Below the pieces are notes generated by a model that worked only from the letters and a program-made list of their open reading frames with translations, was not told the DNA's origin and ran no database searches. DNA of 64,000 bases from Armigeres subalbatus (lineage: Eukaryota > Arthropoda > Insecta > Diptera > Culicidae), in NCBI RefSeq assembly GCF_024139115.2, contig NC_085140.1:18127357-18191356 (forward strand). The letters run 5' to 3'. The position numbers and the translations under genes were made by a program. Position 1 is the stretch's first letter; each line of letters begins with the position of its first letter. Below are positions 55,640 to 64,000 of the stretch, one piece after another.

Positions 55640-56555
55640 AGAACAATAATTATCAGCAGCGGTCATTTGGCCGAAAATGCCGTTTGGCAGAAAGGGCCAT
55701 TTGGCTCAGCGAGTCATACGGCCGAAAATGTCGTTCGGAAGAAATCTACACATCTTTTGTTCGAATACGTCTTGACAGAAAACGCTATTTGAGCGAAAAT
55801 CTTATTCCGAAGAACGGGTCATATGGCCGAAAATGTAGATTGGCCGAACAAGTTATATGGCCGAGAAAGTCGAATAGCTCATTTGGATGAAAATGTAGTT
55901 CGGCAGAGCCATTTGGCCAAAAATTTTGGTTGGCCGCACAACTCATATAGCCGAAAATGTCATTTGGTCGAACGGATCATATGAACGTGAATGTCGTTAG
56001 CAGAACGGGGCACATGGCCACAAATGTCGTTTGGCATAGTGAATGTTAAAAGAGTGAAGTTAATAATGATGATGGGGAAGTGAATAGGAAGGAATCAAAC
56101 CCATCACTATCCGCTTATAAGACGAACGTGCAGCTGCGGGACCCGCCGATCCGAGAAAGAATTACTTCAGTATTGTTTGGCCAAACGACCTGTTTGGTCG
56201 TATGACCGTTTAGCAAACGACATTTATGGTCGTATGACCCGTTTGGTTGAATGACATTTTCGGACAAAAGGCCCTTCCTGTCAAACGACCATGTCATCCA
56301 AACTACATTCTTGGTTAAATGACGTTTTCGACCGAATGACTTGTTCGGCCGAATAACATTTTGACCCGTTCGGTCAAATGGCCCTTTCTGCCAAATGACC
56401 GTTTTGGCCAAACGACTTTTTCGGACAAATGACCAGTTCGGCAGTATGTCACTTTCGACCAAATAACGTTTTCAGCCAAACAATTTTCGGCATACTAACT
56501 GTTCCCACAAACGTTCAAAGTGGCCAAAAGAAATTCGGTAAGATGGCTTTCAGCC
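55640..56555. repeat. GGCCGAAAATG minisatellite that reverses orientation
   Basis: 55640-56040 repeats CATTTGGCCGAAAATG-like units; 56160-56550 repeats the complement, TTTCGGCCAAATGAC- and GTTCGGCC-like. A ~100 bp non-repeat centre separates the halves. Units are about 20-27 bp and diverged. Non-coding. Confidence 0.8.
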
Positions 56556-56558
56556 AAG

Positions 56559-57790
56559 TAGGGTGGTCGGTATTGGCCATTTTAGACAAATATCGGTATT
56601 CGGTATTTGGTGGAGTCAATACCGGTAGAATACCGGTTTTTGTGAAAATTTCAGGTACATATTAAAAGAAAAGCTTTTGATTGGGACTTTTGGATGAAAA
56701 ACAATACTTGTTGACAAGCTTCAAACATACTAAGCGATTCATCTCCCAATCTGTATAGGATTTTTTTTGGAAATTTTGCAAACTGCTACTGCTGAGAATC
56801 CCGTCTTTGGCTCAACCGAAGTTGGACGAATGGTTCCAAGACCGTCGAAAATCAGTGTCAAGTACTTGCCCTTAATCCCTTCAGATTCATATGAGGAGAA
56901 TTCCTTACGGATTGCATGCAAGGATCCTGGCGTCAACGTATTTGCCACCAGTAACGCAAGTGTTTTGCTCTGCTCTTCACGTGTTGTTCTTTAATCGATA
57001 AACCAGAAAAAATATTCATAGAGGCATCTTCCTTGTACCGATCATCAGGTATGGTCGTTGTCTCAGTTTCAACCATCGCATCAGGAATGATTAGTTGCTT
57101 CAAGATCCCGTCCGCTTGCTTAATCAAAGTAGCTCTGGATGTCTTGAAGAAAATGTCAAAATCTTTTCTGATCAATTGCTTCACGGCAGAATTATTCAAA
57201 AAAGCAAAAAGATCGACGAGAAAATCAGAATTCTCTCTTGGATTCATTCCTTTAACGCATCGAATAAGAATCGGAAGTTTCTGTGGATCGATTTGATAAT
57301 TATTCCAACATAAATTGGAGTGCTACGTTGGTTCCACATAGAGTACAGAACTCACAGCAGAGTAGTTCCACAGCAACTTGAAGAGGTTCAATGACTCAAA
57401 ATATTTCACCAATCGCCCAAAAATCATCACTGAAGTTGAATTTGAACTAAATTTTGAGCATAGATAACGTGCTATTCCAGCATGCCTTGGCATCAGCCAC
57501 TAATTCGAATTCAGAACGGACATATTTTTACAGACAATCGTTTTTTACACGTGATCTCTGGAAAAGAACTACTACGTCGCGCACCTTCTCTACAATTTCA
57601 TATATTGCGGTAAAATTCTCGACGATGTCAACAGTTTTCATTGAATGAAAAAATTCATTTGCAATTTGGCAGATGGCTAAGAGAATGAAGCAACACGTAT
57701 GATTAATAACGATTATGATGGATTTTAGTTGTAGCGTGAACGTCGTCAATGATGCTTACTTGGGCAAAGTAATTTTTTTGCACGATGAGT
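56559..57790 (-). pseudogene. hAT transposase relic with TAGGGTGG terminus
   Basis: Minus-strand frames give, in order, FFHSMKTVDIVENF and VRDVVVLFQRSRVKNDCL (57749-57528), a CWNSTLSML stretch near 57480, FWAIGEIF-VIEPLQVAVELL text to about 57350, and at the C-terminal end GKYLTLIFDGLGTIRPTSVE (56880-56800), the PTSVE-F dimerisation motif of hAT transposases. Stops and frameshifts break it. The plus-strand left end at 56559 is TAGGGTGGTCGGTATTGG followed by TACCGGT/TATCGGTATTCGG subterminal words. The other end is lost, apparently to the RTE-like relic at 57823. Confidence 0.75.
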
Positions 57791-57822
57791 ATTTACCACT
57801 TGTAACCGAATATTTGTCCTAT

Positions 57823-58740
57823 CTATGAGCGTTGCCCGGCTATCGCTTTAACCTGTTGCCAGGTTAGATTTCGGTCGACTGCTTTTATTTCTTTATTGAG
57901 GCTTCGCCGCCATGAGCCTCTGGGCCTGCCTCTGCTGCGATGTCCCGCTGGGTTCCAGTCTAATGCTTCTTTACAGATTTCGTTTCCGCCCCTACGTAGA
58001 GTGTGGCCGACCCAGCCCCGGCCTCTGGTGACAACAACGATGGAGCTCGTTGTTTGAGATCTAGTTGTGAGGCCACCAGGCCCGAATTATATACCGCAGG
58101 CATCTGTTGATGCACACCTGCAGCCGTTGAGTGTTCTCCACCGATACACACCATGTTTCGCTAGCGTATAACAGCACAGATTTAACGTTAGAGTTGAAAA
58201 TTCGTATTTTGGTGCGTTCACTTATCTGCCTGTTTTTCCAGATATTTCTTAAACTCGCAAAGGCAGCCCTTCCTTTCCTGATCCGTACGCCTATGTCGAT
58301 CTTGGTACCGCCGCCTGACGCCATTTGGCTCCCAAGATATTGGAAGCTTTCAACATTCTCCACTAGTTGCCCGGCTACTGTGAAACTGGAAGGAGTCACC
58401 GTGTTTACATCCAACGATTTGGTTTTGTTGACGTTGATGACTAAACCTGCCGAGTAGGAGCGCTCGGCAAGGTCGTTGAGCTTACTCTGCATATCAGAGC
58501 GCCGTTGCGCGAGGAGTGCAACATCATCCGCCAATTCGAAGTCATTTAGGTGCTCCATAGTTATAGGCTGCCATAACAGCCCGCGGTTTGGTTCACGGTC
58601 AATCGCATCTATCAGAATCTCATCGATTACGATGAGGAACAGTAACGGTGATAGAATACATCCTTGCCTCACACCAAATACGACCCGGATTATTGACGAT
58701 GCGCCGAGTAGCAATGAAGACAATACAACTCGTCGCTACT
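57823..58740 (-). pseudogene. RTE-like reverse transcriptase, 5'-truncated
   Basis: The 220-codon minus frame (58723-58061) reads VVFGVRQGCILSPLLFLIVI near its start, then LADDVALLAQRRSDMQSK (the catalytic Asp pair), LINVNKTKSLDVN, then ESFQYLGSQMASGGGTKIDI and NVKSVLLYASETW. After a frame change it continues to LDWNPAGHRSRGRPRGSWRR and ends VKAIAGQRS with a stop at 57823-57825. These are the palm, thumb and C-terminal segments of a non-LTR RT; the 5' part is missing, typical of truncated insertion. Same family as 54180-55600, opposite strand. Best-preserved RT in the window, but not intact. Confidence 0.85.
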
Positions 58741-58764
58741 GTGACTTTTCTTGCTGCGACGATG

Positions 58765-60420
58765 ACTATTGTCAGCCCTGGTCATGTGCATCATTTACTT
58801 TCTAGATATGTCCAATCCAGATGTTTTACGATCTCCAAATTATTCTGGAGTTTAGACCAATTGGTCTACCAAGTCAAATAGGCTCAATAGCAACCCATGG
58901 TGTCCATACAGGCCCTAAAAGGCCATGTGCATGATTTACGATCTAGATATGTCCAAACCATATGTTCTAAGTTCTCCAAATAATTCTGGAGTTCGAACTA
59001 ATTGGTCTACCAAGTCGACTGGGCTCAATACAAAGCCAATAGCAACCCATACAGGCGCTAGAGGCAATTTGCATGATTTATGATTTAGATATGTCCAAAC
59101 TGGATGTTCTAAGTTCTCCAAATCATTGTGGAGTTCAGACCAATCGGTCTACCAAGTTAACCGGGCTCAATACAAAACTAATAGCAACATATGGTGTCTC
59201 TCCAGGTCCTTCGAATTCAGAACAATTGATCTACCACGTCAACTGGCCTCAATACAAAGTCAATAGCTACCTTAGACCCTTAGAAGCTATATGCATGATT
59301 TACGATCTAGATATGCACAAACCAGATGTTCTAAGTTCTCCGAATCATTCTGGAGTTCGAACCAATTGGTCTACCAAGTCAACTGGGCTCAAAACAAAGT
59401 CAATAGCAACCCATGGGATCCAAACATGCATTTATTGTCCATGGGCATGATTTACGATCTAGTTTTGTTAATCATTCTGGAGCTCCAAACCAGATGTTTT
59501 AAGTTCTCCGAATCATTCTGGAATTCAAGCCAATTGGTCTACCAATTCAACTGGGCTCAATACAAAGCCAATAGGAATCCATTGTGTCCATGCGCATGAT
59601 TCAGATATGTTCAAACCGGATGTTCTAAATTCTCCAAATCATCGGGAGTTTAGACAAATTGGTCAATCTAGTCAAATGGGCTCAATACAAAGACAATAGC
59701 AAACCATGGTGCCCATACAGGTCTTCAGAGGCCATGCGCATGATTTACGATCTAGATATGTGTAAACCGAATGTTTTAAGTTCTCTTAATCATTCTTAAG
59801 TTCAGACCTATTGATCTTCCATGTCAACCGGGCTCAATACAAAGCTAATAGCAACTCATACAAGCCCTTAGAGGCCATGTGCATAAGATGTTCATACATT
59901 CCCTTAGATGCGCAAGATTTACGATTTAGATATCAAATCGGGTAACTCAAGTTCTTCAAATCATTCTGGGGTTCAATCCGATTCATCTTTCAAGTCAACT
60001 GTGCTCGGTAAAAAGCTTTTAGCAATCCATTGTGTTTGGCTACTGGCGCTCAGAGACAATGTGCATGGTTTACGACTTATATCTGTCCAAATCAAATGTC
60101 CCATAGAAGGGAAAGTGGTTACCTCCAATACATTTTCCAAATCAATATCTTCCACATAACGTACATATTCACATATGAGTTTTCACAACATTGTAAATTA
60201 ATGTCCAAGTCGGGTGGTTTAATCTCCGGAAATAGGCAATTAACTTTGATTGAACTGAATAAAATGTTGCAATCTCTGGTTGGGTGTGGATATGTCAAAA
60301 TTGAATGTTTTTAATATTTCAAATCACTCAAGAGTTCAGATGAATTGGTCTACAAAGTCAACTCAGTACAAAATCGATACCAACCCATCATATTCAGGCT
60401 ACTATCGACCATGTGTACGA
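58765..60420 (+). repeat. satellite A, ~140-165 bp monomer
   Basis: The markers TTACGATCTAGATATGTCCA, TCTCCAAATCATTCTGGAGTT and ATTGGTCTACCAAGTCAACTG recur about ten times (near 58859, 59002, 59143, 59225, 59365, 59533, 59660, 59811, 59981 and 60344). Spacing is mostly 127-170 bp; one unit is short and the last gap long. Diverged. Reading frames across it are copies of each other and not genes. Confidence 0.85.
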
Positions 60421-60440
60421 TTTAAAATCTATCACTTGTC

Positions 60441-60662
60441 ATAAGACGAGTTTATACAATCCCATTGAATTCCACCACTTAATTGTATCTTGACAGATAC
60501 GTATTTCGACCTCAACAGTAAGGCCGTCTTCAGTGTCTTGTACTTGACTTGACTCGACAGTACAAGACACTGAAGACGGCCTTACTGTTGAGGTCGAAAT
60601 ACGTATCTGTCAAGATACAATTAAGTGGTGGAATTCAATGGGATTGTATAAACTCGTCTTAT
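60441..60662. mobile_element. foldback element, near-perfect 222-bp palindrome
   Basis: Two 103-bp arms (60441-60543 and 60560-60662) are complements, with ATAAGACGAGTTTATACAAT at the outer edge and GTCTTCAGTGTCTTGTAC at the inner edge, around a 16-bp loop. A related but distinct member of the foldback family at 35282. Non-coding. Confidence 0.9.
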
Positions 60663-61167
60663 AACAAGTGAAGACATTTCACTAAAAAGCTCAAAATAAT
60701 TTTCTTATTAAAATCTATGTTCGTCAAAATATGATCTTTACAGCTGTCAGATTATCGTATGAGAACATATCTAAATTGGTGTTCATATATGTATCTTCTT
60801 CAGGGACCTAAATGGACATAATAACTTGCTAATTGCTCTCAACTGCAAATGTTTAGAGAACTTAGAACGCCGTATTCGGTAATTTCTAAACCATAAACCA
60901 TGCAGATCATAATCAGGGACATGATTGATAAGGAGTCACTATCGATTTTGTACCGAGTGTAGTTGACTTGCTAATCAAATTGGTCTGGGCGTATTCGTAT
61001 TTCATTCTCTTTTTAAACTAAAAATACACTGCAGAGTCTTCATAGTAGCGTATATAAGTATATAAAAATTATATTTCAATTTTGCGCATTTTTTTTGTGA
61101 TTTGGTAAACCTTTTTTTAGTAGACGTGTAATTAACATTTATGTTTCAAAAATCCAAATTTTTGTAC
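60663..61167. other. A/T-rich sequence after the palindrome
   Basis: The first ~30 bp (GTGAAGACATTTCACTAAAA) is the family's shared tail. Nothing else supported. Confidence 0.35.
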
Positions 61168-61371
61168 CGTCGTGCAGGGCTTCTTTTGACTTCAGGGGCT
61201 ACTTTGGATTTGGATTTTCTAAAAAAATTAAGCGAAAAAATAAATACCAAATTTAAAACAGAAAGTTAGCATCCAACCAACAAGACAACCGAAAGGTAAT
61301 ATTTACGATAGTATTGTTTATGAAAATGTCCAAAGTAGCCCCCGATTTGTCAAAAGAAGCCCCGCACGACG
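61168..61371. mobile_element. inverted-repeat element, 204 bp
   Basis: Ends CGTCGTGCAGGGCTTCTTTT and its complement AAAAGAAGCCCCGCACGACG; inner blocks GGGGCTACTTTGGA and TCCAAAGTAGCCCC also pair. Arms are about 45 bp each with a few mismatches. MITE-like, non-coding. Confidence 0.7.
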
Positions 61372-61494
61372 TTAATGTAAAATTAAATTGTATAGTTTCA
61401 CAACTAGATTAGTGATAGATTTAGTTCGGAAAAGGTATTGGAGGGTAACCGCCCCTTTGGTGGTGTTTGACATATTTTATAGCCTTAACACATT

Positions 61495-61885
61495 CTGTTA
61501 GAATTAGAAATAAGCGGAAAAAGCTCGTTTCTGTATCCAATAAAGAATATATAGTTACCTCTTGCCTATTCGCGAATAACGTGAACTTTGGCATTGAAGC
61601 CTAACCCCCTGATTCCAATAAAATTCCGATGGAATCCGGGCAAGCGCAGAGGTATTTTCGGCTTACAGTGGGCTAGTGACTGCATAAACCATTCCTTCCT
61701 ATCAAGATAGACCGTGAGGACGTGGCCAGTACCCTTATCGACCATTTAAAATTCCAGAGCTCTCGGACTGTGCACATTGAAGTTAAACAGCATTTTTTTC
61801 CCTGTTGGATTGTTTTGGTCAATCATGGAGTAGCAACTACGAATTGTACGGTCATCATGGTCTTGGTCATGCTCATACTAAAATA
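61495..61885 (+). mobile_element. tRNA-headed dispersed element, copy 3, head missing
   Basis: Matches the bodies of copies at 11744 and 43046 (AGCGGAAAAAGCTCGTTTC, GCGCAGAGGTATTTTCGGCT, GGTCAATCATGGAGTAGCAA) but lacks the tRNA head, as expected for 5' truncation. Confidence 0.6.
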
Positions 61886-64000
61886 ATTTAAAGGATAAAG
61901 TTTTTCAAATCCACGCGACTATATCGCTGATCGTATTGTTCTGTTTACATAACCTTAACTTTTGAGTTTTACCACCTACCACAATCGATTGTAGATAAAA
62001 ATAATCTGAAGATAAACATTCAATAAAACTTTCTGTTAAATCATTTAACCCCTCCAAAACAAGAAATATGATTCAGTAATGACACACGATTTGTTTTGTT
62101 TTCGTTCACTTGACCCCTGGTTATCCAACGTTGCACCGCAAAAGTGCCTTCCGTCTCCAACCTCCGATCTAGTTTATCAGGTCGATGACGCTTGCAATTC
62201 CGAATGACTCATAAGCGGTCTCGAAATGATTGGCAACGTCGTCGTTGTCGTCGCCAACACGCCGCCACTTCCCACTGCGCGGTACGGAGTTGAAAAACAA
62301 TGTTTCTCTGCTCTAGTAGAGTCGGTGTAGAAGGTCGATGTGATAAAATTTACAGCGTGTTTTTTTAACGACTATAACCTGCCTCGACAGCTTGGGCATC
62401 GCACACTCAATGCCGAATTTAAGCTAGAGAGCGTGATAAGAACCTCGTGCGGAGACAGTCGCACATCTGATAGGCGGACACTATAAAATGTGTACTTGGA
62501 TGTAATAAATGTTTAACAATTGAATAGATCCTTATGAGCTTTATTTGGGTTTTAAATCGTTTATTTATCTGGTATCATATACATGTCTAACATTCTATCA
62601 CATAATTCTATGGTAGAACATCGTATTAACATTTAAATAGTAAGTTTTTTTTCCTGAACGAATCAACGTTCACGCAAACAGATATCGCACTTGGAAGTCA
62701 GTTAATTAGCCGGCGATGGAATTTCCTCCGAACGTGATGCGATCTTCGCACGGTGTGCGACGCGACGATACAATTGTTGGTGGTGGTTGTGTGCGAGTTT
62801 TCAACCGTGATTATTGCACGCTTGAGCGATTGTTGTTGCTGCTGGCTGGCATTAGGCTCCATCGGGTGTTAATTTGCAGGTGTAGTACGTCGAGCAACGA
62901 CGACGACGGCCGGCGTCACCCATAGTGGTTTAAAAGGCACCGCGTGGATACGTGGATGTGGAGTCCGATTGCACAATATTTACCTACTTACTAATATTTA
63001 AACGAAAACACGAACAAGTTCAGGGGCGGCCACATGCTCTTAGAGAGCTTTCTTCACGTGGTTGGTGAAGTTTTCGCTTATTGACATGGCGGGTGATAGG
63101 AAGTCCGCATTCCGATGTTTTCTTTTTATTTCATGTACTATTTTTCATTAAATCAAGCGTTGGATAAGTAATACTGATAAATAACAGAATATAAAAGACT
63201 TGTCAGTCTAGTTTCAGGATAAAAAGTGTTGTTAAATTGGCAGAATATTTTCTAGGACATATTGTGCAACATTTGTTATGAGCATTTTTTTGAATTTCAG
63301 AGTATCAGAATGCCAAAGGCATCATTCCACCTACTGTGATATCATTTTTTGATTACAAAACCCACCAAAACCGAAGCCATCAAACTCTCCCTTCTCGACC
63401 TACAAAATCCTGTCGAGAAAAAGTATGAATGAAAGTTATTTATCGAGCCGAACATTGCTCCAGGGAACCATATTCTGGTACCAACGTCCTTTTTCCGCAC
63501 TCATAAGCAAAAGGATATGCACCATATGGGTATAAAAATATCTTTTCCGCTCCACTGCTGTGTGTCCGGCCGGGTTAGGAACGCGAGAAAGTCACTCATC
63601 TGGTCTGGGGGAGCTACTTAAGCACTCAAGATTGTATGCTCCTTGGTTGTAGAAGACATGTCAGAGCGAACATTTGCAGTAATTTCCTTTCAGTTGAATA
63701 TACTATGTGGTATATTTTATAGCAGAGCGTCATACACAAAACAAGCTTTTGTCATTAGTAAATTATTTATTGCTTGTACTTGAATGTAATTTTCACTTTC
63801 TTAAATTTACGTTTCAACCAGCGTTTTCGTCGCAGCCTTCAGCAACGAATATTATTTATAACCACACACCTTAAAGGACATAATTAGTTGAATCGATTTT
63901 AAAACGTCATTTCAGGTTAATGAGTTTGTGTCTGTAACAAGCAGTTTCATTGAGGACCATTTCGATTAATATAACTTTTATTGGTGATTTATACAAAAGT
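61886..64000. other. unique intronic sequence, GC-richer island at 62140-62960
   Basis: 62140-62960 is non-repetitive, visibly GC-richer, and has CGTCGTCG- and GACGACGACGG-type runs. 63380-63660 is another, smaller patch. Short frames (for example 62716-62925) start with ATG but match no family I know. No further Syx1A exon was found. The rest is A/T-rich. Confidence 0.4.

Larger units (their letters stand above)
2119..64000 (+). other. first intron of Syx1A (continues past window)
   Basis: A strong donor (GTACGT) opens at 2119 and no further syntaxin exon was recognised, so all remaining sequence is read as one intron of more than 61 kb. It is packed with transposon relics, minisatellites and three longer-monomer satellites, separated by short GC-richer unique islands. 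A host gene inside the intron on either strand cannot be excluded; the only modest candidate is at 44544-44888. Confidence 0.7.

Noticed and set aside
58131..58457. Plus-strand ORFs over 58131-58881
   Set aside because: Shadows of the minus-strand reverse transcriptase and of satellite A.
58765..60420. CRISPR-like spacing of repeats
   Set aside because: Repeats are long, diverged and without unique spacers, in a eukaryotic intron; it is a satellite.

Overview
The window looks like a stretch of a mosquito genome, most likely an Aedes and probably Aedes aegypti. The reasons are five Feilai-type tRNA-related SINEs, relics of Jockey-like, CR1-type and RTE-like non-LTR elements, many hAT-like and TA-flanked short inverted-repeat elements, and an extremely long repeat-filled intron. 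This assignment rests on pattern recognition; no database search was run.

Only one confident gene exon is present. On the + strand, a roughly 1 kb leader (about 1030-2085) is followed by an ATG at 2086. Eleven codons later comes a strong splice donor at 2119. The peptide MTKDRLAALQA matches the N-terminus of Syntaxin 1A, the neuronal plasma-membrane t-SNARE. No second Syx1A exon could be found, so 2119-64000 is read as part of a single first intron of more than 61 kb. The leader carries several short upstream ORFs.

The intron is a mosaic. (a) 3010-5870: a decayed GAATTCC-type array broken by two inserted elements. (b) 6323-8857: a hAT-like element with 8-bp target duplication whose interior is a 24-bp minisatellite. 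(c) 11578-15182: two TA-flanked inverted-repeat elements beside unique sequence. (d) 16475-21650: a nested stack in which a Jockey-like relic was hit by a second hAT-like element (17437-19982), a 5'-truncated non-LTR tail and a foldback arm. (e) 21890-30530: minisatellites and small elements around GC-richer unique islands. (f) 28735-34232: two satellites with ~125-165 bp monomers and a second GAATTCC array that reverses orientation. (g) 35282-37652: foldback palindromes, a recent 230-bp tandem duplication and a hAT-like MITE with a smaller foldback inside it. (h) 43985-50723: GGCTTCC minisatellites, the third and longest GAATTCC array, and a possible small spliced ORF at 44544-44888. (i) 54180-60662: two RTE-like relics flanking a broken hAT transposase, then a third satellite and a near-perfect palindrome. 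(j) 61886-64000: mostly unique sequence.

The genes do not form a pathway: the window is one neuronal gene's 5' end plus its intron. The most unusual signals are minisatellites carried inside hAT-like elements, the repeated reversal of orientation within minisatellite arrays (so intron RNA could fold into long double strands), the near-perfect palindromes, and the spliced small ORF.
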